Source of the DNA: Paramarasmius palmivorus
Taxonomy: Eukaryota; Basidiomycota; Agaricomycetes; Agaricales; Marasmiaceae
DNA: 64,000 nt
NCBI GenBank assembly: GCA_037176845.1
Contig: JAYKXP010000037.1
Coordinates: 372,001-436,000, forward strand
Direction of reading: 5' to 3'
The notes under the pieces are model-generated. The model worked only from the letters and a program-made list of their open reading frames with translations. It was not told where the DNA came from and searched no databases. Position numbers and translations under genes: made by a program. How positions within the stretch are numbered: the stretch's first letter is position 1; each line of letters starts with the position of its first letter. Positions 44,693-55,800 of this stretch are shown piece by piece.

Positions 44693-46382
44693 TCAAAGAA
44701 ACGGATAGCGTTTAACCTCTACTTTCACCCGTTCCATTTTCAGATCATAATCGTTCTTGGAGAGAGTTATCATCTTGGGCATCTTTTCGATGGTGATGTA
44801 TGTCCAAACAGCCCCTTGTCTGTCCCGCTTGAAGTTGATTGCTACCTGTGACACCATACCCTCAATCAGCAAGCGCATACAAAGATTTGGAAGATAACGA
44901 ACCTTTGGCTGTGTCTTGAGGTTCTCCAACATGCTTCGGATATAGCTCCAGACAATGGATCCAGCTCGTAATGGCGGCAACTTGTCCATCGGGACTGACG
45001 GGAATTGCTTTCGTCCATCTTCAAAGGCACGGACTACCATCCTGCGACAGACTTCTCTCGGTTCATCTGGGGATCTGTTTGGTCGGAGATGTTTGTATAC
45101 GAGATTCTTGAGCGCTTGCGCTGCGGAGGCCCTAAGGACAACAAACATGTACATCAGAGACCCTAGTCAGTATTGAAGAAGCAAAGTTCAACACACCGAT
45201 CCACTTGGATATCCTTCAGTATTTCCTCATCTCGCACCTTACACCAGACACCACACGGAAGACAGTAGGACTGCTCCAAACCCGGCACCGGGAGTGTCGT
45301 GAATTCCACCTTGTTAAAGCAATGCTGGAATCCCCAAGAATTGATCGTATAGTTATCGAGATCCCCGAGGGTCAGGTGGCTTTGAGCGAAATCGCGGACT
45401 GGGTTGAGAGAGATAGTCCAGCACAGTGAGTCGCCTACGTGCCGGTAATCGAGGTAGCTGATGTCCGAACGATATCCCAGACCTCGTAAGGCATCAACTG
45501 TCTTTACCACCTCCCAGCCTCGCTGACGGTACTTGTCTAGTGCCGCGTCCTGGTCCACGTTACGGCGGTTGTTGACGACGGCAATGTTGTCTATAAAGGT
45601 GGAACGAGGGAAGAGGCATACGGCATGGGAATAGCAGATGAAAGACATGACGACGGCTAGTGGTAAAGCTAATGCTTAGTGCTTAGATGATGAGACAATG
45701 ATAATAGACTCACTGCTATGAAAATCCAGAATGACCTCGAGTGGCGTGGCACGACAAGCGATGACCTGTATCTTCTTGCCATCCCGAACAAAGTTGAACA
45801 CGTCTGTGATCTGGGTGAAAAAGTAATGTTGCTCGCCACCCAGGAAGCCAGGGTGACCGTTCCAGTCACCCTCATCCTGTCGTAAAAGAGCCTCGTCGAG
45901 GGCTATGTACACGTCGTTGGCCTGGTGTTTGGTGTCGGTGACGATAGGCTGGTACACGTAGCCATGACTGTCGAGGAAATGAAGAAGCATCGCACACCAC
46001 TGCTTGTCAATGTATACGTCGAGGTCGGAGTTGGGATAGGGAGGCTCTCGGGAAAAGAAAGTGAGTGCCGAAGAGCCTGAGATGACGAAGCCAATCGCAT
46101 GCTGCAGGATGCGAAAGCGGCGAATTTCGTCAGGTTCAAAATATCGAGAAAAGATATGTTCTGGCCTGTAAGCTCGTCGATAAAAGGCGTTGACGATGTC
46201 TTTGGCTTTCTTTGAAATCTTGGCGTAGGCAAGAAGATCCTGGGGTGAAAGGCTACCGAGAAGAAAATCATGAGTAGTAGGTGGGCTGCACGGTGGATTT
46301 AGCCACGAGAGCTCGGAGATGATTGTCGCAGAACTCACAGGTCAACAAGAGAAGGGATGGACTTCCCGTTGTTCGTGGACAT
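44693..46382 (-). CDS. F-box-like / nucleotidyltransferase-fold protein, paralogue D
   Basis: Intact five-exon copy starting M-S-T-N-N-G-K-S-I-P-S-L-V-D-L. F-box-like L-S-P-Q-D-L-L-A-Y-A-K-I-S-K-K-A; NTase signature F-V-I-S-G-S-S-A-L-T-F-F with Y-P-N-S-D-L-D-V-Y-I-D; then K-I-Q-V-I-A-C and V-I-L-D-F-H-S-S. The middle domain has Y-S-H-A-V-C-L-F-P-R-S-T-F, K-Y-R-Q-R-G-W and Y-R-H-V-G-D-S-L-C-W-T-I. The C-terminal part has H-L-R-P-N-R-S-P-D-E-P-R-E-V-C-R-R, L-P-P-L-R-A-G-S-I-V-W-S-Y and G-A-V-W-T-Y-I-T-I. It is the closest relative of paralogue E (shared R-P-N-R-S-P-D-E-P). No membrane or signal sequence; cytosol or nucleus likely. Confidence 0.74.
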
Positions 46383-48385
46383 TGTAGCAATATTCGTGTG
46401 TAGCGATTCTTGTGATGGTGGTAGCAGGACAAATGGGCGAGTGGCGGTTCCTTTTACGTTCGTCAAGGCTGGGAATGGGCCTAAACAGGAAGTGTCACGT
46501 CGAGGCTCAGTTAAGCGGTTCCCGCGGAACAGCATTATTAGTGGGTAAAGCCGATTTAAGTCTTTTCCGAGGTCAGAAAGTAATAGAACATTTTCGCGTA
46601 AAAGCCCAAAAACACCCAGAAATAATACATCTGCCTAGCCGATGTCACAGATCGTAGCTAACTCATTCCGATCCTAGTTGTATGCATTTGTCAGCCAATA
46701 TTGTGGAACTGCAGAGACCATGGCCTAACTATAGATATTCCATCAGTTAAAGGAAGGAAATGAGAAAGTCAAAGAATTACCCTAACTTATACATAGTCCT
46801 TGCTGCCAATCCTAGAATGTCTTCGTCTAATTCCTGAAAGAAGCGAACCTTCGGCAGATATGGAAGACCAGCTCGTGTTAACGAGGTTGAGGTTTCGAAG
46901 TAGGAGGCAAGCTTCCTGTCGCCAATGTCAGCGCCTCTCATCAGTACCAAGATCCGAGGACGTACCCGGTTGCACAAGACCGCTACAGAATCCATCCATC
47001 CATCTGATCGTGCCAGTTTCCCTCGTGAAGAAAGCAAAGGACACTGAGTGTCTGGTCATCTAGATTACCGTGTCACCAGTGTTGAACTCCTCGGGTCATT
47101 CAAATATTTATGATATCGCTTATCACGAGCGTCACATATCGATGCCCTCTGTTTGGCTCCCTTCCGAGTCCCGAAATCCATCATATTATAAGATGAACCG
47201 CAAATATGTATTGGTATCGCGGGCCTGAGAGTGAAGGTGAGCACCATGACACGCGAAATTTACGCACTATACGTTACCTCTTTGCAAGCCTCTTCGACTA
47301 GGTTGAAAGGTTCTTGCCACCTTCTGAATCTCCAGCACTCCGTCGCTTTGCAGGTGTGTTGATACCTCAGCCAGTCTCCTTACAAGGTCGAGAAAAGAGG
47401 CGTCCCCTTGGAATGGGTATAGTGATCGCCGAAGCCCGTATCCAGGTAAGACATGAAGTTGAGAACTTCGAACGTGAAAGAGGTAGAGGTAGAATGTATT
47501 GGGAGTGTCGGTCACAATGCTGGAGGCGCTTGCGGTGATCTGCACGTCGAAGGGCTGGCAAAGTACCGCGAAGCTGCCAGTGCAGAAGGATTAACAATGC
47601 ATATCGCGTGTTCGAGTGTAGTCAAAGCTCACCTAGTTCCCATTTGCATTCTCGCATCTTCAGAAAGCGTGAGGTTCACCGGCCAAATCCTCTTTTAAGC
47701 GTTCTCAAGGACCAGAATGACGGTTAGATGGTATCCAGCTTGGCTAGTAGATGAATGAGCGGGAGAAACAAGTAAAGTGTCAATTATGTCCCGTACAGCA
47801 AACATCAAGCCTCACCTAGCCCATCCTGCCACTCTTCATGGACTCTACAACACCTACTACACCCTGGCTTGATCCAAAAGCTCGTATACAGCATCTTAGC
47901 TTGAAGCAAATAAAGACGGGAAAACGGATTCTTTAGAGAAGGGCTCGTTCGTAGACGGAGAAAATGACGAGTTGATGGTATTCTCGTGACCTTTGAATTA
48001 GAATTTGGCCTCCAGCAAAGAAGTTGAATTTTTCGCGTTTGCCTTGTCAAAGCGCTTGCAGGTTGGGCTAAGGAGGGCGAATAGCAGATGGTGGTCGCGG
48101 AACAAGATCCACCCAAGCACGTGCCAGTGCATTTCCAAATATCGGAAACAGGCATCTTAACGTTGCACAGACTAGCTACATACCGATTCCAAGAGGGTAG
48201 GTACATATCGGGTACATATCGTGCAACAGACATAGAATTCACCTGCGTAACAATGGTGTACCGTGGTATGTATCAGTGACAAGAGTACTATCGATGACGG
48301 GCTCTGCTGGACATATATGTACATATCATACGTATGGACTTCGCCGGGTCAAGGCCGAGCCGAGGTCTGAAGGCATTCCAGGAAA
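46383..48385. other. Gene-poor stretch with coding-like fragments
   Basis: On the minus strand between about 46780 and 47700 several open segments look protein-like, for example V-R-F-F-Q-E-L-D-E-D-I-L-G near 46830 and F-E-V-L-N-F-M-S-Y-L-D-T-G-F-G-D near 47455. I could not join them into one frame. They may be a small multi-exon gene or a relic. Confidence 0.25.
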
Positions 48386-50086
48386 CTAAAACCCAGAGGA
48401 AGAGTTAGGACGCCGAAAGGCATTCACAACAAGTTCAAGCCTAACCTGTAGTTTGACCCGTTGATACTTCAGGGCGTTGGCGTCAACGGTAAGACTCATC
48501 AACTGGGGCAGCTGTCTCACGCTGATATACGTCCAAACAGCTCCAGTTTGTCCTGTTTGAAGCTTATTGATATCTATAACACCAGTCAGAAAACTGACAG
48601 AATATACGCTAAAAAGACGACAAACTTCAGGCGGTGTTTTGAGATTCTCCAACAGAGTCCGGGCGCAACTCCACGTGAGAGATCCAGCTCGCAAAGGTGG
48701 TAATTTGTCCATCGGAAGCAATGGGAACCGCCTTCGCGCCTCCTCAAAGGCACCGACGACAATCCTACGACAGACTTCTCTTGGCTCATCAGGAGATCTA
48801 TTTGGTCGGAGGTGCTTGTTGACGAGATCCCTGAATGCCGACGCCACGGAACCTCTACGCACAGAATGTAGATGTGAGCACAATGCACTATCACCAATTA
48901 GAAAAGGGCGTAACATACCTGTCCGTGTTAATGTCCTCCGGTAGACCCTCCTCCAGCACCTTGCGCCAAACGTTGCGCGGAAGACAATATGACTCCTGCG
49001 AGTCCCGCACCGTCAGTCTCTCGAAGTTCATCTTGTTCGAGAAATAGTCGTATCTCCAAGAGTTGAGAGTATAGTTGTCGAGAAGACCGTTGGTTAAGTC
49101 GCTCTGGACGAAATCGCATACTGTGTTGAGAGGGATGGTCCAACAGAGCCGGTCTGCTACGTGTCTGTAGTCAAAGTAGTTAGTATCCGAGCGATCGCTC
49201 AAGCCTCTAAGGGCATCCACTTCATCCACCATCTCCCAGCCCCGCTGTCGATATTTCTCTCGTGCAGCCTTTTGATCCACGTTCCGGTGGTAGTTGACAA
49301 CAGAAAAGTTGTCCACGAAGGTGGAACGAGGGAAGAGGCATACGGCATGGGAATAGCAGACGAAGGACATGACGACCGCTACGTGTAACACTGAGCATCC
49401 GAATGGAAAGGAGATTGTAGTAAGACTCACTGCTATGAAAGTCCAGAATTACCTCGAGCGGTGTTGAACTACAAGCGATGATTTGTATTTTCTTGCCATC
49501 CCGGAAAAAGTTGAACACGTCTGTGATCTGGGTAAAAAAGTACTCCTGCCCGCCTCCCAGAAAACCAGGATGACCGTTCCAATCACCTTGGGCTCGGCGG
49601 GAAAGGGCTACTTCAAAGGCTTGGTAGACGTCACTAGGCTGGTGCTTAGTATCGGTGACGATGGGCTGGTACGCATAACCATGGCTTTCAAGGAAATGAA
49701 GCAGGACTGCACACCAACGCTGATCGACGTATACATCCAAATCTGAGTCGGGGTAAGGAGTCTCCCGGGCGATAAAGGTGAGCGCCGAAGAGCCTGAGAT
49801 GACGAAGCCTATCGCATGTTGCAAGATGCAGAACCGAACTATGTCGTCGGCATCGAAGTACGGAGACAAGAGATGCTGAACTCGGTAAGCTCGACGATAA
49901 AAGTCCTGAACGAGTTCACGGGATTTCTTTGAGACTTTGGCGAATGTGACAAGATCCTGAGGCGGTAAACATCCGAGAAGAAAGTCGTGGGTAGTAGGGG
50001 GCCTGTGAAAAGAGTCAGTCATGCTGATGTAGTCCAGGAAAAGGAGCTCACAAATCAAGAAGAGATGTCTGAGGAAAAGCGTCCAT
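48386..50086 (-). CDS. F-box-like / nucleotidyltransferase-fold protein, paralogue E
   Basis: Family copy starting M-D-A-F-P-Q-T-S-L-L-D-L. L-P-P-Q-D-L-V-T-F-A-K-V-S-K-K-S; F-V-I-S-G-S-S-A-L-T-F-I and Y-P-D-S-D-L-D-V-Y-V-D; V-I-L-D-F-H-S-S; Y-S-H-A-V-C-L-F-P-R-S-T-F; H-L-R-P-N-R-S-P-D-E-P-R-E-V-C-R-R; L-P-P-L-R-A-G-S-L-T-W-S-C. The last domain is odd: relative to D one base is missing (gacaaactgg against gacagacaagg), so normal splicing of the 52-bp intron near 48592-48643 ends in an early stop. If that intron is kept, the frame is open and returns to T-G-A-V-W-T-Y-I-S-V. The end then runs on to N-S-S-S-G-F. It may make a truncated or an intron-retaining protein. Confidence 0.68.
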
Positions 50087-51339
50087 AGCGGTGGGAATGA
50101 CAGTGGTAGCAGAGAAAAAGTGGATTGCGTTTTGATCTTTTCGCCTGGGAAATGGAAGCACCACTATGACAGTATAACTCGCTTTAAACAGGCCTCGAGG
50201 CGCAAGTATCCGAGTCGGGCACCGCGGCACTTGCGTTGCATCGAGCACCGTCAGATAAGGTTTGGAAACAGTCCAAGAAGCTACGTTGAAGGGGATGTAC
50301 GAGCCAAGGACATTGACAAATAGGATATCTTTAATCCCTACTTTCCTAGGGTCGTCAAGCCATTATCCTATAGTTGAAGAAACAAGCTAATTGTACAAAT
50401 TCTGTTAGTCGGGTCGAAAGAAACGAGAAAGTGAAGGTTCTACCCCAGTTCTGCGACCTAGTAACTGCTAATCCATTATCTCCGTCACCATTGCCCAGTC
50501 CTGTCATCATATTTCGACCTCGCCAGATGGCATCTACCTTCAACGGTCCATGTTGTCCTTCGCATGTTGGAATTCCCTCGGCGAAAGCAGTTGAACGTCG
50601 TGATGGTTCATTTCGAGTAGCAAGCCCAATATCAACACGAATGGTGCCTGATGCAGAATTAGCGCTTCTCGTCTAGACCAGCGCAATATAGAGACATGCC
50701 AGCAACATAAGACACTCTACTAGACGTTCGAGCCATTCATGCAGGGCCAATCTTGCACGGAATCTTTTGAGAACCACCTCAGTGGTGATTAATGATCAGT
50801 CAATGGAGGTACCGAAAGAATGAAAGATATACCTATTGGTAATCTTTTTCGTGAAGAACATAGTTTAAACGTTGTTTCGGTGAAGCTCTGGTTCCTGTTC
50901 CTGAAGGACAGGTGCGAGGTCTTTGGGCCTCTCGCTCTGCGGACCTGTCAAATACAGAATCAGCACCTTCATCAATAGTGACAAGCTATCGCTGCGCACT
51001 GGGCTCAATGAAAGGGCAAGACCCGCGATACTAGCCACCTCTCTAGCCCGCCCGCAGACTTGATACAGACCCCGCCGAGAACCCTACGGAACTTTTGGAG
51101 TGTCAAGTCGAATGAGATTTGTATCGAGGTAGAAATGCTACAATGCCACGTTTCAAGCCCTTATTTCAAGTTGAACATACGAGGTATAGCGCGAAGCTCG
51201 ACGAAGTTGGTTCTTCTTGGGCGCACGTGGAGGTGGTACTTTGAGGATGAGGGCATGTTGAGGGCCCTATGTTGTCTACTTCTGAGTGATCGGCAATTCA
51301 ACGGTGAGCCGTTGTTTACGCACAGTCAAAGCTCACCTA
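50087..51339. other. Intergenic, no gene seen
   Basis: Upstream region of paralogue E. Short ORFs only; no domain or splice support. Confidence 0.45.
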
Positions 51340-51824
51340 TCCTAGAAGCGGCCTCTCGTTCTCTTCAATTCTCATCCTCTGGTAACTCTTCAAGCATGAT
51401 ACGTTCCCATTAAGCTGCGATGTCTTCGTGTCTTCACAATCTGGAATATTGTGCGCTGCAAGCCATCAGACACAAACACACGTCGCTGATACAAACTGTA
51501 TCTCACCTAGCCCCCATAGTCCCGCCAGCATGAGTAGGCTCTCCAAACCCAGTGTTGAGATGTCCCTCTTCTATAAACAAACTCCGAGCCCCGTCTCTAG
51601 CCAGCACATCCGTGTAGCAAAGGCGACAATCATTAAGCTGACTGGAGAACAACGATTCTGAGGTATCAGCTCACCTCAAGAGAGATGATGAAAATATTAG
51701 TTGAAATGGTGATCCGTGAACCGTGTTTGTCGTTGGTAGGTGTTTGAACACTGATATCAACTGGACCCACGACGGGACTTTTGATAGATTCTCCAGCGCG
51801 AATCTCTTCTAGTTCTTGTTCCAT
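51340..51824 (-). CDS. Possible small membrane protein
   Basis: Weak candidate. An ATG at 51824 opens M-E-Q-E-L-E-E-I-R-A-G-E and ends in I-I-S-L-E before a good donor (gtgagctg). A second piece gives a hydrophobic stretch (L-G-L-E-S-L-L-M-L-A-G-L-W-G-L), also before gtgagat. A third, acidic and polar (D-C-E-D-T-K-T-S-Q-L-N-G), ends R-P-L-L-G with a stop at the next potential donor. The phases fit, but there is no homology support. Confidence 0.3.
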
Positions 51825-52802
51825 TTTGGTGTACTGAAAGAAAAGGAAAGGGGTTGAAGTAAAGAGATGCCCAAACGTTCGATGATGGTAGTCGCGAAAC
51901 AAAAAAAGGTACCCTAGCACAGCCACATATATTCTCTTTGAACGTAACCACCACCTTGATTGCTCAACCGCGTCGGTGAAAACCGATATGGCTCAAGATT
52001 CCAGTGTACCATGAAACACAAACGAGTATCGATCGCATAACTGTGGCTTGGAGACCTAGTGATGAATGGAGATGAGTATGTGCACTCCCAATCCGAAAGG
52101 GTAAGTTTTCTTCATCCCGCTGGACTGTTGCGTGCCTCTTCGACTTCATCTAACAGACGTGCTTTCCCCTATCTAGGCTAACATGCTGTCTTTCTCTATG
52201 ACGTATATCGGTGTTCTGTCATGTAGAGAATACGAATAACTCTCAATCAAGCGTCTTCAGCATTTACTCTTCGTGTGCCGCCGCAGCGCCCAGACCAGCT
52301 TTTCTATAGCACTCTCGAATGTCTAGCATCACCCATGACCTACTTCTCCCTTGTTGCATTCGCCCGTCCTATTCAGTCGAGTGCTCGTATGATGCTGTCA
52401 TATAAGGTTTCGCAGTAGTTCAGCGTCTAACTGCCGGTCTTCTGATAACAGCTTTCGACATTCGCCGACAAGTCCTTTTTGTCGTTAGTATTGTGCGTTA
52501 TCCTTTTCTCTATTGTGAATCCTCTACTAGTACTTACGTTTTTAAATCTCCAGCGTCAGATATCTGTCTTTCCCCGTCTGATATTGTATAAGACTCTGGC
52601 AGTGTTCACCAGGACTATTTTCTGGTGTCCGCAGCTGCATCACTGCGGATACTATGATTTAGAAGCACTTGAAGCCTCGTGGAAGCCACGATGAACACAA
52701 GATTGTACGATAAAAGGATCCATTGCAGAACTTCATCCATCACCCACCTCAATATCATCTTCCAGATCGACTTGAAACCCGTGCTCTCAACTTTCTTCGC
52801 TC
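51825..52802. other. Intergenic upstream of Argonaute
   Basis: No gene seen. It holds the Argonaute 5' leader and promoter; no clear TATA box was picked out. Confidence 0.45.
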
Positions 52803-55800
52803 ATGGCGAAAGGGAAGAAGAAGCAGGGAAAGCAGCAGGCTCCCAGCCAACCTCGCAGCGGCGGGGTTGCTGGCCCAGCTGCGTCTAGCTCAGGTTCAAA
52901 TATTGCACAGCCAGCGACAACGACAACCGTCTCGTCAAGCACCCCCACGGAATCTCCTTCTGCAGCACCAGCTGGCTCTAGTCGTCCGGTAGCAAGCGCA
53001 TGGGGAGCTCCAGGTACTCGTCCTGCAACAATCGTTGGGAGCGCTTCTAGCCAGAGCACCTCCACCCAATCTTCTGTGCCGGCGGCTGTTTCTAGCCGTC
53101 TACCTGCACGAAGTGCTTGGGGTTCTCAGGCTCCTCGTCCACCTGCTCTCTCTGGGAGTGCTTCTAGTGCTACGCAAGCTTCCCCAACCCCTGCACCAGT
53201 GACCCCAACTCAGTCACCTCCTGCTGCATCGACCCGTCCTGCGACAAGAGGCGCTTGGGGTGCTCCAGCTCGACCCCCTGGTCTTGTTGGTAGTGTTTCC
53301 ATCTCCGGTACTGGTGTTCAGACACGGCCTCAAGCTCAAGGTATCGTTCAACTCACACTCTTTCCTCACGGACCATCGATACTGATTGACACTTTTTACA
53401 GATAGCGCACCTTCGGAGTCTGCAGGATCTGTAGAAGATCCACCAGAATCCGTGCAAGAAGAGACGGCGGAAGAAGCTGTACACGAGCTAGCCTCGCACG
53501 TCGTCCCCCTCGGTGGCTTCAAGCGGACTAAACCAGGCTCAGGCGGTCGTGCGATCAAGATACTCGCAAATTTTGCTCCCGTGAACATCGATGTTGGAAG
53601 ATCAGGAGCTCGAAGAGGCGATGGTCTATATCACCAATACGATGGTAAGCTCTACCTTACTCCTTCTTTCATTTGCCATGCCTTGTGACTAATTCGTTTC
53701 TCTCATCGCAGTTGGTCGGTATCTAACTATCTACTGGCGTGATTGATTCTGATCATTTTTATCTAGCTATTTCACCCACCTTGAAGCAGCCGCTCGCATT
53801 CCTTCTGATCCACAAGCTTCAGCTTGGAGAAGGTCCTGAGCCCATCTTTGACCAACGTGCTATCAACGACCAAAAGGACCGTGTCGCCTACGACGGCAAG
53901 AAAATTCTGCTTGCTCCTCGACCACTACTTCTCGGAGATGGCAATTCCAAAACAGTAAGATTCGGCTTCACACTTTGCGGAGGTCAACGACAACTAAAAG
54001 TTATTTACCAGTTCGAGATGTCACTGCATCCGGTGCAGATTGGACAACCTCCGCCTCGGATCTATACGGTCCGACTAACCAAAACAACAGAAGTCAATCC
54101 GGAGTACGTCCACTTGCTCTGTGAAACCCTCCATCTTTGTCGCACTCGCACTCTCTCGCACTCTCTCGCACTTCGCACATGCAACAATGAAATGACCTGA
54201 TGATTTTGAAAATAGGACACTCAAACGGCTCATCCGAGGTCAACAATCATCGGACGAGTCGGTATTGTCGGCGAATACTGTACGTTCCTTTTCTATCCCC
54301 TTGGCGCGATGTCTTGATTAGCTCACTCCTCTTGTAGGCGCTCAACATCATTTTTAGAATGAAACCCATGTCTGATTGTCGAAAACCGGCCAATGAACAG
54401 AAGATTTTTTCTCAGGGTCGATTCTTCTTCAACGAGCACGGGAAGCAGTCTCTAGGCCCAGGGTACGAAGTGTGGCGCGGATACTTCCAGTCGATCCGGC
54501 CAGGTATTGGGCGGATGTTTATCAACATTGATACCTCAGCAGCGCTAATGTATACTCCCGGTCCGCTGATTAACCTGTGCCTGCAGTATCTCGGGGAGCG
54601 GGATCCCAATAGACTCACAATGCAGGGCCTTACCATGGCTGGATGGACAAGGCTCGATGAATTTGTTCGGGGTGTCAAGGTCGTCATCACGCCTGCAACA
54701 CCTGGAAGACCACATCGCACAGCTGTAGCAAGGGGGTTGACGAGACGTGGGGCATCTCAGGAGACGTTTACTCCGAGGGGTCAGACAAACAGCATGTCAA
54801 TTGCTCAGTATTACCTTGCTGCAGCAAATGTTGCACTGAGATTTCCGAACCTCCTGTGCATTGAGGTGAGTCTTTGTTAGTCATATAATATGACCTAACT
54901 ACATACAATCTACACATTCAACTCACACTTGATCACTCTCTTTAGGTTGGTCAGGACGACAGTATTTCAACAATACCACTCGAGAAATGTGCTGTTCCTA
55001 CTGGCTGTTTTATGCGCAAGGAGATTCCCGAGAGGATACAGAAAGATTTCATCAAGTTTGCATCCCAAAAACCCAGTGAGCGTCTTGCCAATATCCGACA
55101 AAGTCTGACGTTAGAGGTTTGTTTCCTTTTGCTCATATATATATATGCTTGATTCTCATGCAATGTGTTGTACCAGGGGATCCTCAATCACCGTGACTCG
55201 GAATATTTGAATGCATTTGATATTGCGGTGATCCCGGACGCGATGCCGATAACTATCAATGCTCGTGTCTTGAAGCCTCACCCGCTTCGATATAATGCCA
55301 CGGGTAAACAGGTGGTTGTGGTGTGTAAATCTTTCACATATCGTCGATTCCGTCTAAATGCAATGGTTCATAGACCCCGAAATCAGGTGCCTGGAACATG
55401 TGTGTCGCAACCTTCTATTATTTCTACTGAACATTCAGTGCTTTCCAAGGCTAGAGACCAAGTTCTTCCAAGGTAGCACAATCAAACAATGGGTGATGGT
55501 CATTTATGAGTCCAAAGCACGGTTTACTGAAAAGGATCAGAGAGATGCTGTAGGTGCACTAATAAAGGAGTGTGAACGGTTGGGTAAACATCACAATAGC
55601 TTCATACTTAATTAGCAATACTAATGCATATCCCTAGGGATCAGAGTAGAGAACACCCAGCCATTGGTAAAATACTGCAACGGCCAAGGGAACGTGAGGG
55701 AGGCAAGTACTTCCCACTTGATATTTTCATTGTTGCTGATATGTTGTGATCCAGCAACTTCGAGATGCAGGTCTTGAGATGAAAGCCTTGAAAGGAATCC

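Noticed and set aside
47805..48242. 145-codon minus-strand ORF with ATG
   Set aside because: No domain, membrane or splice support; low-complexity-free but also pattern-free.
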